A stretch of DNA of 64,000 nt, from positions 124,001 through 188,000 of the forward strand of contig CAXXMY010000011.1 in assembly GCA_963663635.2 (NCBI GenBank). Direction: 5' to 3'. Origin of the DNA: Poriferisodalis sp963663635. Lineage in GTDB: Bacteria; Actinomycetota; Acidimicrobiia; Acidimicrobiales; Poriferisodalaceae. Positions 8,563-18,559 of the stretch are shown here, piece after piece (position 1 is the stretch's first letter; the number at the start of each line of letters is the position of its first letter). The notes below the pieces were generated by a model. The model was not told where the DNA came from. It searched no databases and worked only from the letters and a program-made list of their open reading frames with translations. The translations under genes were made by a program, and so were the position numbers.

Positions 8563-11394
8563 GTGTGGATCTCGGAACCAAGGTAGGCGTCGATGACGGC
8601 TTCGTTGGCACGAATGTCCGCCGGGGTTCCCTGAGCGATGATCTGGCCGAAGTCGAGCACGTAGATGTAGTCGCAGACTTCCAGCACGAGGCCCATGTCG
8701 TGGTCGATCAGCAGAATCGACACGCCGCCCGCAGCGATGTCGATGAACTCCCGGCCCAGCGTCCGGCTCTCGGCCGTGTCGAGGCCGGCAGCGGGCTCAT
8801 CGGCCAGCATCACTCGAGGCGTTCCGGCCAGTGCCCGGGCCACGCCGACCAGCTTCTGGCGGCCCAGCGGCAGGTCGCCCGGCCGGGCGTCGGCGTCGTC
8901 GGAGAGTCCCACGAGCTCCAGCGCAGCATCTACACGGGACAGATCCGCTGGGCGCGCCGGTACCACCATGTCAGCGAGGACGGACCGGATCGAGGCTCGT
9001 TCGTCCGCGACTTGCACGTTCTCGCGCACCGAGAGATCCCCGAACAGCTCCAACGACTGCCACGTGCGCGAGAGACCCATGCGTGCCCGCTGGTACGGCA
9101 GCTCTGAGGTGAGCTCGGTTCCGCAGAAGGTGATTCGCCCCTCCGAAGGGACGAACCCCGTCAGCGCATCGATCATCGTGGTCTTGCCGGCGCCGTTCGG
9201 CCCGATCAGCCCGACAATTTGGCCTTCACGGACCTTCAGCGACGCTTCATCGACTGCCTTCAGACCGCCATAGCGGACCGTCAGGCGGTCAACAGCGAGC
9301 ACATTGGGCGCATCGTCGAAGCTCGGCCGATCTCGCGCCGCAAGGGCGGGAGTGGCCCGGGGATTGGAAGCGGTGTGTTCAGCGCTGCTCAGAGGAGACG
9401 CGTCTGCGCCATCTGCCCCAGCGGCCTTCGCGGCTGCTCGAGCTGCGAGCACCGCTTTCAGCTTGTCGAAGTTCTTGCGGTTGGCGCCTGCGATCCCCTC
9501 AGGGTTGAAGATTGCCGTGAGCACCAGGCCGATGCCCGCGAGGAGTTGGTATGCCGTTCCTAGGTCGAAGGCGCGGTCGAAGATCACGAAACCGAGGCCC
9601 AGGGGCGCGAAGGTCCCCGCAACGATTGCTCCCGAGACGGTGGTGATCTCGCCCAGATAGGCGAACGCCAAGAAGCTCAGCCCGACCAGCACGGAGAAGC
9701 TGTCCGCCGAGAGTTGCCCGCGGCTGTACCCGATGAACGAGCCGCCCACCCCGGCCAGGAACGAGGCGATGCCGAACGCCAGCAGCTTGGTGTTCGCAAT
9801 CGAGATACCCACCGATGCACCGGCCCGTTCGTTCGAGCGGACCGCCAAGAACCGCCGCCCGGTTGCGCTGCGCGCCAGGTTCCCGACGAGGATCGCGCAG
9901 ACCGTCACGACCAGCAGCACCAGGATCGCGAACTCGACCCGGGCGATGGTGCGGCCCTCGCGCACGCCCATGTCGAAGCCGAACAGTGTCGGATCCGAGA
10001 TCGGATTCCCGGCTGCTTCGGCCAACTTGGCGTTGCGGAAGATGAACTTCTCGAGCGCTACAGCCCCGGCCAGGGTGACGACAGCCAACTGAGCACCGCG
10101 GATGCGCAGTGCCGGGATGCCGATCAGCACGCCGAAGACCGTCGCCACCAGTGCTGCCAGCAGCGGCGAGATCGGGAACGGGATGCCCGCGGCATCGCCG
10201 AGCTTGCTGAGCGCGAATCCAGCGGTGCCGGCGATGCCGGCCTGTGCCAGCGAAGATCTGCCCGACCAAACCGGTGAGCACCACCAGCGACAGCATGATG
10301 ATCGTCACGGTCATGCTGGTGATGACCCCGAACCGGTAGCTGCCTGAGGTCAGCGTGGCCAACACACCGGCGCCGATCACCATTGGCACGATCACGGCAG
10401 GACGCATCTTCGGCCGGTACACCTCGGGCAGCGGGTCCGACTCGACTGCCCCGCGGCTCGGCAACGAATCACCGACCACGAAGAGCGCGATGACGATGAC
10501 CACGAACGGCACTGCGTCGCCAAGTCCGGTCACTGCCCAGTCGGGCCACCACGACTTGGTGGTCTGGAACACCACGATCGATTGGACGACCCCCAAGCCC
10601 AGCGCTGCGGCGACCGTGATCGCGATCGACGAGAGCCGCCCGACGAGCGCAGCAGCCAGCGCCGGCACGATGGCGAGCACGTAGGTCAGCGGATTCAGGA
10701 TCACCGTCGGGGCGGTCAAGATCACAATGAAGCCGACAACTGTGCCCGACAGCACCCAAGTGGAGCCGGCGAGGACCTGCGGCGAGTAGCGGGCCAGGCT
10801 GATGGCTCGTTCATTCTCCGCGGAGGCTCTCGTGGCGAGGCCCAATCGTGTGAATCGGAACCACGCCCACAACGCGACTGCGATCACCACAACGATGGCG
10901 GTGATCCACAGGCGGTCGCGCGAGAAGCTGATGCCGGCGAGACTGACGGGCTCATTGGGCAGGATCGGGGCAACCGCTCGAGGTGTGCTGGAGAACTGCA
11001 TCACGATCAGCGCCTGGATCGCCAGCAGCACGCCGACCGATGCCACGACGCGCGCCAGGATCGGCGCTCGCCGCAACGGCCTGAACACCAAGAAATGCAC
11101 CATCAGCCCGATGAGGCTGCACGACAGCACGGCCAGCACCATCGCCAGCGCGAACGGCACCGAGCCCAAGCCGTCACCGAGGCTCACGCTGTGGGGGATG
11201 ATGACCACGGGGAACACAAGATCCCCAGTGCGGTTCAGCTCATCGAAGACGTAGGCGCCCCACATCGCCATCGCGCCAGTGGCGAAATTGATGATGCCGG
11301 TGCCGCGGTAGGTGATGACCACGCCCATCGAGATGGCCGCGTAGATGGAGCCGAAACCGAGCCCGACGATGGCGAACAGGAGGTATTGCTGCAC
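8559..11394 (-). pseudogene. LivH-LivM-LivG triple fusion (copy 2), broken by a one-base frameshift
   Basis: This is a close paralogue of 3466-6312 with the same domain order, about 945 residues when read through. From 11394 the frame encodes the LivH part and the first LivM helices up to VVLTGLVGQI, then shifts. The rest of LivM and all of LivG (Walker A GPNGAGKT, LPLGRQ signature, MLADEP Walker B) continue in another frame down to 8559. Against copy 1 the difference is one extra A at about 10253-10254 (gcgaagatc versus gcgagatc). Everything on both sides is well conserved, so the lesion is recent or is a sequence error. If real, the ATPase half could only be made by internal initiation. Its stop overlaps the first ATG of the relay into livF. 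Confidence 0.85.
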
Positions 11395-11452
11395 GTCGCG
11401 AGGGCCGAAGGCTCAGTTCTCGGTGGTCAGAGTGCTGTGTGGTGCTCCCTGG

Positions 11453-12775
11453 CTAGAAGCCGCTGAACCCGAAAGCGTCGAAGAAGCCGTCGCCGACCAG
11501 GACGCGCCCGATTGTGCCGTCATCCTTCTCGGCGACCTGCCACACCCCGATCGCAGACTTGCAGGCGGATGATTCGGCCGGCCAGGGCTCTTCGCCGCAC
11601 CGATGATTCGGGCCGAACCAGCCCGGCGTCTCACCGGCGTTCTTGAAGGCGTGGAGCACCGATTCGCCGGTCACCGGACCTTCGATCCTCTCAAGGATGA
11701 TCTCCATGGCACGCCACGCGGAATACGGCGCAACGGCGAAGCCTTCGATGTGGTCCTCGTATCCGGCTGCGGTCATCAGGTCGACATACTCGGCGATCTG
11801 TGCCTGGATCTCGGGCGACGCGAATTCAGCCGTTGACGGGAAGAACACGTCGCTCTGGGTGTACGTGCCGATCGCGGCCGCGCCCAGGATGGGGATGTAG
11901 AAGCTGCACGAGCCGGCGAACACCGGCTTGTCGTAACCGCTGGCCGCAGCGGCACTGACCATGCCGATGCAACCGGGCTCGGTGAGCTGGCCCCAGATGC
12001 CCTCAACGCCCGTTGCTTGCGCAGTAGCGACCGCCGCAGTCCAGTCAGGAGCAGCGGGATCGACCACGACACGCACAAACTCGATCCCGTGGTGTGCGAG
12101 CACGGGGGTGCCGATCGCGTCAATGAACGCCAAGCCTGCCGGCGTTTCTTCGAAGATCACTGCGATGTGGGTGATGCCGAGATCACTGAACGTCTTTGCC
12201 GGGCCGACCGCATAGGCACCGGCGGGCGAGTGCATGATGACAGAGCCCGGGCTGTTTTGTTCGGTAAGACCCCACGCGTGAGACGAGATGTAGGGGATGC
12301 CAGCCTCGACCCACAGGTTGATCGCGGCCTCCGACGCCACCTCGATGCCCATGTAGGCGAACACAACGTCGGCTTCGATCAGTCGGTTGGCGCAGTTGAT
12401 GGCGCTTTCAGGCGTGCCATCGGACAGGCAGACCTCGGTCTCGATCATCGCCCCATTGATGCCGCCGTTGTCGTTGATGAACTGGATGGCCACTTCGCCG
12501 CCGGTGCGGAACTCGGGCAGGGAGAATGCCGCGCCCTCGTTGTTCACGTAGCCGATCTTGATGACTTCGCCAGTCCGGTCGATGGCAGCCATGTCGTCGC
12601 CGGAGTCGTCGGCCATGTCGTCGTCGGCCATGTCATCGCCGTCGTCGGAGTCGTCGGCCATGTCGTCGTCCGCTGCGGTGGCTGCCGGGGCGTCGTCGTC
12701 TGAGTCACCGCATGCGGCGGCAACAAGGCCGAACGCAAAGAGCAGACCAAGCAGTCGAAGCAGTGGTGATTTCAT
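11453..12775 (-). CDS. Branched-chain-type ABC substrate-binding lipoprotein (copy 2)
   Basis: A 440-residue LivK-like binding lipoprotein, first gene of the minus-strand ABC locus. I placed the start at ATG 12775, giving a clean lipoprotein signal (MKSPLLRLLGLLFAFG, lipobox AAAC, Cys22); a longer frame upstream is not signal-like. Between Cys22 and the receptor domain lies an Asp/Ala/Met-rich linker of about 45 residues built on repeats of DDMADDS type, encoded by 15- to 18-bp imperfect repeats at about 12590-12690. The receptor domain starts at DRTGEVIKIGYVNNEG and is collinear with copy 1. Having two receptors and two fused permeases suggests two related substrates or simple redundancy after tandem duplication. 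Confidence 0.93.
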   Translation of the reverse strand: MKSPLLRLLGLLFAFGLVAAACGDSDDDAPAATAADDDMADDSDDGDDMADDDMADDSGDDMAAIDRTGEVIKIGYVNNEGAAFSLPEFRTGGEVAIQFINDNGGINGAMIETEVCLSDGTPESAINCANRLIEADVVFAYMGIEVASEAAINLWVEAGIPYISSHAWGLTEQNSPGSVIMHSPAGAYAVGPAKTFSDLGITHIAVIFEETPAGLAFIDAIGTPVLAHHGIEFVRVVVDPAAPDWTAAVATAQATGVEGIWGQLTEPGCIGMVSAAAASGYDKPVFAGSCSFYIPILGAAAIGTYTQSDVFFPSTAEFASPEIQAQIAEYVDLMTAAGYEDHIEGFAVAPYSAWRAMEIILERIEGPVTGESVLHAFKNAGETPGWFGPNHRCGEEPWPAESSACKSAIGVWQVAEKDDGTIGRVLVGDGFFDAFGFSGF

Positions 12776-12939
12776 GGAGTCCCCGATCCCAGTCCATCCG
12801 CCCGACTCGGTGCCGACGGCGGCTCCGGCGTAGCAGAACGCTGCGCTGGACAAACTTGGGCGATCCGATGCCACGCCTGGCTGCCGTTGGTGCCTGCAGC
12901 CTTGCGCCGCCATGGTGAAAGAGTCAGGCGAGCGCGGAC

Positions 12940-13587
12940 ATGACAGCCATGATGGCTGTCCGCATGCTGGGTGCCCACGACCAGGAATGGTTCCGAGGCG
13001 TTTATTCCGAGACGTACCGGCCGTTGCTGGCGTACGCCCGTCGTCGGGTGGACCACGCAACCGCCGACGAGGTCGTCGCTGACACGTTCTTGACCGCGTG
13101 GCGTCGGCGAGACGACGTTCCCGACGGCTCCGAACGGCTGTGGCTGTTTGGCGTGGCCCGCAACATGATTCGCAATGCTGCACGCTCGAATAGGCGGCGC
13201 CAGGCAGCGCAGCTTCGGCTGCGCTTTGCGAACCCGCCAGAGGCGATCGACAGTGTCGCCGATGCCGCTGATGACCGTTCGACACTGCTGCGAACGGCAC
13301 TGGGTTTCTTGTCCGAGGCCGATCGCGAGGTGCTCATGCTCGTGGCATGGGAGGAACTCAGCCATGCCGAGATCGGACAGGTTCTGGGCATCTCGGCCAA
13401 CGCCTCGGCGATCCGTGTCCACCGCGCTCGCAAACGGCTCGCGGCGCGCCTTGAGCACCTCGACCACTCAGGGGCGGGCGAATCGAACGTGAAAGAGCTG
13501 CGCCAACGCGGACAGGCAGCCCTCGAACGGCCCGATGAGCATCAACCAGAGCGGCCCGACGATGATTCGGCAAGGAAGGCGCAATGA
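12940..13587 (+). CDS. ECF-type RNA polymerase sigma factor
   Basis: A 215-residue sigma-70-family factor with the two ECF domains only. Region 2 spans about residues 18-85 (YRPLLAYARRRV, DEVVADTFLTAWRR, LFGVARNMIRNAAR). Region 4 spans about 120-170, with the helix-turn-helix ELSHAEIGQVLGISANASAIRVHRARKRL. GTG/ATG alternatives exist near the start (ATG 12940, 12952). Its stop overlaps the next gene as ATGA at 13584-13587, so the two are co-translated. The neighbour is a membrane-anchored protein and a plausible anti-sigma factor. The pair likely forms an envelope-sensing unit; its regulon cannot be read here. Confidence 0.92.
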   Translation: MTAMMAVRMLGAHDQEWFRGVYSETYRPLLAYARRRVDHATADEVVADTFLTAWRRRDDVPDGSERLWLFGVARNMIRNAARSNRRRQAAQLRLRFANPPEAIDSVADAADDRSTLLRTALGFLSEADREVLMLVAWEELSHAEIGQVLGISANASAIRVHRARKRLAARLEHLDHSGAGESNVKELRQRGQAALERPDEHQPERPDDDSARKAQ

Positions 13588-14540
13588 CTGGCACCGATAT
13601 CCACGACGATCTGCTCACCGAGCTGCGCCGAGCCAACCCGGTCAACGCCGATTCGCTTGCATCGGCAACCGATGCGGACCCGGCGCGGTCGCTGGAGAGA
13701 ATCCTGGCGGACACCGAAGATGCACCTGCGCCCGGTCGAGCGGCTCCCAGCCTGTCGCCATTCGGATCGCCCGCTCGTCCGCGGTGGATCAATGCCGCTG
13801 CCGCAGCCGTCGTAATCGCACTCGTAGCAGCGACGACGATCGTCGTCTACGACACAGGCACCGGCCGCGACGCGACTGCTGCGGTGCACCAGGCCGTAGA
13901 GGCCACGATCCAGGTGAGCGACTCCGCCACCTCGCAGACGACGGTCACGTTCGACTTCGACGACTTTGCTGAACCGTGGGAGTTGACCATCGAGACGACA
14001 TTCTCGGACGGGAATGTCGAGTACCAAGTGACTCCTGGCCCCGACTTGGAGGACATGGGCATCCCACAGATGGATACCTATGCCGAGGTCTTCGTCGACG
14101 GCCAGGCGTACCGCTCGGTGGCGGATGGGCCATGGGACGGCCCCATTGCGGTCGATTCCGGAACAGGGAGCCCGGGTGCATCCATCCAGTCGAACTTGAC
14201 GTTCGGCGTCGCAATCGACGACCTCGGTGGTCTCTACGACTTCATTGAAGTTGGCGACGAGGAATTCGATGGGGTCGATGTGGCTCACTACCGCACCCAC
14301 ACCACGCCCGCCGGTGCCGGGGCGGGATTCGGAATGTCGCTTGGCATGTTCATGATGATGACGAACCAGCAGCCGACCGAACAACTCGACAGCATCCAGC
14401 TCGATGTCTGGGTGGACGGCGACAACCTGATCCGGAGGGCCAGCTACAGCGCCTTCATCGACGGCACCGGTTCGTTCAGTGTCAGCACAAGTTGGGCCGA
14501 CTTCGGTGTTGCCCCGCCGATCACTGCGCCCACCAACTGA
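13584..14540 (+). CDS. Membrane-anchored protein, probable anti-sigma partner of the ECF factor
   Basis: A 318-residue protein with a cytosolic N-terminus (1-68), one transmembrane helix at about 69-89 and a large extracytoplasmic domain rich in beta-strand-like sequence (AVEATIQVSDSATSQTTVTFDF onward). The N-terminal DLLTELRRANPV resembles the start of actinobacterial proteins encoded behind ECF sigma genes. No clear zinc-binding HxxxCxxC motif is visible. The outer domain resembles LppX/LprG-like or LolA-like folds that bind lipids, but this is a guess from strand pattern only. ATGA overlap with the sigma gene supports a functional link. Confidence 0.75.
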   Translation: MTGTDIHDDLLTELRRANPVNADSLASATDADPARSLERILADTEDAPAPGRAAPSLSPFGSPARPRWINAAAAAVVIALVAATTIVVYDTGTGRDATAAVHQAVEATIQVSDSATSQTTVTFDFDDFAEPWELTIETTFSDGNVEYQVTPGPDLEDMGIPQMDTYAEVFVDGQAYRSVADGPWDGPIAVDSGTGSPGASIQSNLTFGVAIDDLGGLYDFIEVGDEEFDGVDVAHYRTHTTPAGAGAGFGMSLGMFMMMTNQQPTEQLDSIQLDVWVDGDNLIRRASYSAFIDGTGSFSVSTSWADFGVAPPITAPTN

Positions 14541-14672
14541 AACCCGTCATCGTCACGTGCTCGACGGCGCCCTTTCGGCTGAGACCCGGCGTGGGCAACC
14601 ACATTGTGCGACTGCAATGATGTGCCACCGATGTGCCGGCCCGGTGGCTCGGCACTGCAAAGGGGGCAGGTC

Positions 14673-15824
14673 ATGGAGATCCACGGGACGTGCAAAGCAG
14701 GCTTCGAGGCGGTCCGAGACGCCTTCGAGCAGAACTTTGCCGAAGGTCTTGAAGTTGGTGCAGCTGCAGCCGTGACGGTTGACGGCGAGTCCGTCGTGGA
14801 TATCTGGGCCGGTGACGCTGGCCCCAACGGCGAACCGTGGGAGCGGGACACGATCGTCAACGTGTACTCGACGACCAAGACCATGGCGGCAACAGCGATG
14901 CTGGCGCTCGCCGACCGGGGCGAGTTGGACTTCGACGCTCCTGTGTGCCGGTACTGGCCCGAGTTCGCACAGAACGGCAAAGAGGGCGTGCTGGTCCGCC
15001 ACGTCATGTCGCACACAGCGGGGCTGCCCGGGTACGTGCCGTCGGTGACCGCCGCCGACCTGTACGACCTCGACGCCATCGCAGCCCAGCTCGCAGCCCA
15101 GGAGCTGTGGTGGGAGCCGGGCACCAAGTCGGGCTATCACGCCGTCACCCAGGGCAACCTCGAGGGCGAGATCATGTACCGCATCACCGGCAAGCGCATG
15201 GCTGACTGGTTCCGCGACGAGATTGCCGAGCCGCTGGGCGCTGACTTCCACATGAGCCTGCCGGCTTCAGAAGACCACCGGATGGGTGAGTTGATCCCGC
15301 CGGTCGTGCTTCCCGGGGATCTCGAGATGAACGGAGTCAAGGTCGAAATGGACTCGGTCTGCGCGCAGACGCTGATGAGCTGCCTGCTGGATGCCACCGA
15401 GCCGCAGACCAGGGAATGGCGGGATGCCGAGATTCCCGCCGCTGGCGGCATTGGCAATGCCCGCTCGATTGCCCGGATCCACTCGATGCTGGCGTGCGGT
15501 GGCGAAGTCGACGGCATCCGGATCATGTCCGAAGTCGGGGCTCGCAAGGCGCTCGAAGAGCAGATCGACAACGTCGACGACGTGCTGTACATGCGGCTGC
15601 GCCACGGCATCGGCTTCGCCCGCGACCTCGAAGGCTGGGTGACCTCACCCAACCCGAACCACATGTTCTGGGGCGGCTGGGGCGGTTCGATTGCCCTGGT
15701 CGACTTTGACGTGCGGGCGTCGGTTGCCTACGTGATGAACAGCATGGTGGGCACCATCACGGGCGATCCGAGAGGCAACCGCATCGTGGATTCTGCGCTT
15801 GCCAGCGTCGCCGCTGCCGGCTGA
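14673..15824 (+). CDS. Beta-lactamase-family serine hydrolase
   Basis: A 383-residue class C beta-lactamase/esterase-fold protein. The nucleophile motif STTK is at residues 66-69, and a YHAVTQGNLEGE segment supplies the family tyrosine. The sequence WGGWGGS near residue 333 lies where the KTG-like triad strand is expected. ATG 14673 is preceded by a good ribosome site (aagggggcagg), so the longer frame starting at 14604 is not preferred. No signal peptide is seen, so it is likely a cytosolic esterase or amidase and not a cell-wall enzyme. A related but distinct member lies at 59242. Confidence 0.9.
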   Translation: MEIHGTCKAGFEAVRDAFEQNFAEGLEVGAAAAVTVDGESVVDIWAGDAGPNGEPWERDTIVNVYSTTKTMAATAMLALADRGELDFDAPVCRYWPEFAQNGKEGVLVRHVMSHTAGLPGYVPSVTAADLYDLDAIAAQLAAQELWWEPGTKSGYHAVTQGNLEGEIMYRITGKRMADWFRDEIAEPLGADFHMSLPASEDHRMGELIPPVVLPGDLEMNGVKVEMDSVCAQTLMSCLLDATEPQTREWRDAEIPAAGGIGNARSIARIHSMLACGGEVDGIRIMSEVGARKALEEQIDNVDDVLYMRLRHGIGFARDLEGWVTSPNPNHMFWGGWGGSIALVDFDVRASVAYVMNSMVGTITGDPRGNRIVDSALASVAAAG

Positions 15825-15868
15825 TCAGCCCAACGGCCCACAGCCTCCAGCAAGACACAGGAGCCGCC

Positions 15869-17122
15869 ATGCGCTTCAGCATCTTCTACGAGCATCAATT
15901 GCCGCGCCCGTGGGATGACGGCGCCGAGGCACGGGTCATCCACGAGGCCCTCGAACAGGTGCAGCTCGCCGACAAGCTCGGCTTCAACACGGTGTGGGAG
16001 GTGGAGCACCACTTCTTGGAGGAGTACTCGCACTCATCGGCACCCGAAGTGTTCTTGGCCGCGTGCGCCGCGACCACGCAGAACATCCACATCGGCCACG
16101 GCATCGTGCCGGTGCTGCCTGGCTACAACCATCCGGCAAGGGTTGCCGAGCGCGTCTCGACGCTGGACATCATCTCGAATGGCCGAGTCGAGTTCGGCAC
16201 CGGCGAGACGTCGAGCGACATGGAGCTGCTGGGCTTCGACGTCGAACGGGCCGACAAGCGCTCGATGTGGGAAGAGGCGCTGCCGGAGATTGCCAAGATG
16301 ATGTCCCAGGAGCCCTACGAGGGGCATACCGGCAAGTTCTTCTCGATGCCGGCCCGCAACGTGGTGCCCAAGCCCGTGCAGCGTCCGCACCCACCGATCT
16401 GGGTGGCGTGCAGCCAGCGCGACACGATCCTGATGGCGGGCAGCCGGGGCATCGGGGCGCTGAGCTTTGCGTTCATCAGCCCTGAAGAAGCGCAGCAATG
16501 GGTCGCCGACTACTACGCGGCGTTCGAGGCGTGTACCGACCCGGTGGGCTTGGCGCCAAACCCGAACATCGCAGTGACGACGGGCTTCCTGTGCCACGAA
16601 GACGAGCAGACGGCGCTGGACCGGGGCCTCGACGGCTTCCACTTCTTCGCCTACTCGCTGCTGCACTACTACCAATTCGGCACCCACACGCCGGGGCGCA
16701 CCGACATCTGGACCGAGTTCGAGCAGAACCGTGCCGAGATGGGCTTCGAGAAACTGAACGCACAGGTTGACGAAGCTCGGGCGGAAGACGGCACGGGCAT
16801 CGAGGAACGCGGGTTGGACTCGCTGCGGGGCTGCATCGGCACGCCCGATCAGATTCGCGACTTCGTGCGCGCCTACGAAGACGGCGGCGTCGACGAGCTG
16901 ATCTTCGTGAGCCAGGCGGGCCGGAACCGTCACGAGGACATCTGCGAGTCGATGGATCTGTTCGCCCGGGAAGTCATGCCCGAGTTCGCCGAGCGTGCCC
17001 CCGCCGTGGAGGCTCGCAAACGCGAGCGCTACGCCGAGACCATCGAGCGGCTCCAGAACGCCCACGGCATCGACCTGGCTCCCCGTCTGGAGATGGCGAT
17101 CCCCGCCAACCCCAGCGTCTAG
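15869..17122 (+). CDS. LLM-class flavin-dependent oxidoreductase
   Basis: A 417-residue TIM-barrel protein of the bacterial luciferase-like superfamily. Recognisable parts are the start MRFSIFYEHQLPRPW, the EVEHHFLEEYSHSSAPEVF block, NHPARVAERVSTLDIISNGR and the PPIWVACSQRDT block. It is closely similar to the gene at 49635-50872. Family members use FMN or F420 to oxidise or monooxygenate alkanes, aldehydes, sulfonates or nitrilotriacetate-like compounds; the substrate is not predictable here. Start ATG 15869 has an aggagccgcc stretch just upstream. It ends two bases inside the inverted-repeat element at 17119. Confidence 0.92.
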   Translation: MRFSIFYEHQLPRPWDDGAEARVIHEALEQVQLADKLGFNTVWEVEHHFLEEYSHSSAPEVFLAACAATTQNIHIGHGIVPVLPGYNHPARVAERVSTLDIISNGRVEFGTGETSSDMELLGFDVERADKRSMWEEALPEIAKMMSQEPYEGHTGKFFSMPARNVVPKPVQRPHPPIWVACSQRDTILMAGSRGIGALSFAFISPEEAQQWVADYYAAFEACTDPVGLAPNPNIAVTTGFLCHEDEQTALDRGLDGFHFFAYSLLHYYQFGTHTPGRTDIWTEFEQNRAEMGFEKLNAQVDEARAEDGTGIEERGLDSLRGCIGTPDQIRDFVRAYEDGGVDELIFVSQAGRNRHEDICESMDLFAREVMPEFAERAPAVEARKRERYAETIERLQNAHGIDLAPRLEMAIPANPSV

Positions 17123-17224
17123 CAGGGTGCTGAAAAGTCGGTTTCGAGCACATCGCTAACGCTCTGACCTGCGGTTTTACACTGGCGGAGGCGCGTTTTC
17201 GGCACTTTTTCAGCATCCTGCTAG
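17119..17224. mobile_element. 106-bp MITE-like element with terminal inverted repeats
   Basis: The left end ctagcagggtgctgaaaagt (17119-17138) and the right end acttttt-cagcatcctgctag (17203-17224) are near-perfect inverted repeats of about 20 bp. The outermost CTAG on each side could be a 4-bp target duplication. The interior has no ORF. The left end also resembles the left flank of the IS1182-like element (ctaggagcctgctgagcaag at 35818), so that family might mobilise it. It lies between convergent genes, where the hairpin could serve as a bidirectional terminator. Alternative reading: only a terminator. Confidence 0.65.
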
Positions 17225-17234
17225 ACCTCCAAGT

Positions 17235-18506
17235 TCACGGCCCCAGTGCGGTGATGGGTACGACCGTGGTGCCGTCGGGTCTGTCGTAGCCGTAGCCGGT
17301 GGCTGTGATGATCAGCAGCTTCGAGGGTTCGCCGATGCGCGCAGTGTCCACCTTGTCGCGCAGGGACAGCAGCGATCGAGCGGCCTGTTCGATGTTCTCG
17401 TTTCCGCCGAGCTTCACCTCTGCGGCGATCCAGCGCCCGTCGCGCGCTTCGATGACGGCGTCGGCTTCGAGCTGGTCGCTGTCGCGGTAGTGATAGACGG
17501 TCGCACCGTTGGCCTGGGCGTAGATCCGCAGGTCCCGTACCACCAGTGACTCGAAGAGGAAACCGAGCGCTTGCAGGTCTGTCCGCAGGCGTTCAGGGCT
17601 CGCACCGAGAGCGGCTACCGCAAGCGACGGGTCGACGAAATGTCGCTTCGGGGCTGCACGCAGCGTGGCCCTTGAGCGCAGGTGCGTGCGCCAGCACGGT
17701 GCGTCTTCGACGACAAAGAGCCGTTCTAGCGAGCGCTGGTATTCCGTTGCAGTCGTCCGGTTCAGCGGGCGGTCTCCGCTGGTCTCCCCAGCAAGCTTCG
17801 AGAACGACGCAGTGGTTGCGACGTTTCGCGCGATCGAAGCGATGAGCCGCGCAACTCCGTCAGGATTGCGCGCTACCCCGTCGACCTCTGCGACGTCGGT
17901 CCGGCACAGTTCCCCGAGGTAGTTGTCCAGGAACAGTTGCGCGTCGGTCACGGTCCGATCCAGCAACCGAGGCCAGCCACCCCGACAGATGGCTTCGACG
18001 ATGTCTGCGAATTCAGCGTCCGGTCGCCGTGCTCCCACCGGTTCCGCATCGAGCAAGGATCCGATCGACGCTTCCGCGGTGGACTCGCCCGTTTCCAGAA
18101 GTGACATCGGGCGCATGAGGACACGCGCGATGCGTCCAACACCCGAGTGGCGGGTTACGTCGTCGGCGGGCACGGCCGAACCGGTCAGGATGAATCGGCC
18201 GGTTCGTCGCCCCTCATCGCTGGCGTGCCGGGCCTGGTTCCAGATTTCTGGAGCGAGCTGCCATTCGTCGAGCAAACGTGGTTCGGGTCCGTCGAGAATG
18301 AGCCCGGGCACAATCGAGACTGTTCGGCGGGCGTTGAGATCGCGGTCGAACAGCACTTCACTGCGGGCGAACTTTCGACCCGTCCAGGTCTTGCCGCAGC
18401 CCTTCGGACCCTCGATGACGACGGTGGGCATGGCCGCCAACGCCCTCTCGACCGCCGAGTCGGTCACACGGCGTCGGTAACCGTCGGGTTCGAGCGTGTC
18501 TGACAT
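17235..18506 (-). CDS. AAA+ ATPase with DUF4143 C-terminal domain
   Basis: About 423 residues. An N-terminal P-loop ATPase has Walker A GPKGCGKT at 33-40, a Walker B-like LLDEWQ and a sensor-like ILTGSA segment. The DUF4143 domain follows, with a C-terminal restriction-endonuclease-like stretch (DAVIEARDGRWIAAEVKLGG, compatible with a D-ExK type core). These proteins are widespread, often in variable regions, and of unsettled function. I used ATG 18506; GTG 18539 would add 11 residues. Its promoter region carries five 23-bp tandem repeats, which suggests binding by a regulator or by the protein itself. Confidence 0.88.
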   Translation of the reverse strand: MSDTLEPDGYRRRVTDSAVERALAAMPTVVIEGPKGCGKTWTGRKFARSEVLFDRDLNARRTVSIVPGLILDGPEPRLLDEWQLAPEIWNQARHASDEGRRTGRFILTGSAVPADDVTRHSGVGRIARVLMRPMSLLETGESTAEASIGSLLDAEPVGARRPDAEFADIVEAICRGGWPRLLDRTVTDAQLFLDNYLGELCRTDVAEVDGVARNPDGVARLIASIARNVATTASFSKLAGETSGDRPLNRTTATEYQRSLERLFVVEDAPCWRTHLRSRATLRAAPKRHFVDPSLAVAALGASPERLRTDLQALGFLFESLVVRDLRIYAQANGATVYHYRDSDQLEADAVIEARDGRWIAAEVKLGGNENIEQAARSLLSLRDKVDTARIGEPSKLLIITATGYGYDRPDGTTVVPITALGP

Positions 18507-18559
18507 CGTTGCGCTTTGCCGGTCGTCGGGTGGTGGCACGGTGGGCCACGCACACCGAA

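Noticed and set aside
15869..17122. Bacterial luciferase (light production)
   Set aside because: LLM-class proteins share the luciferase fold, but there are no luxC/D/E genes and the sequence resembles general flavin-dependent oxidoreductases.
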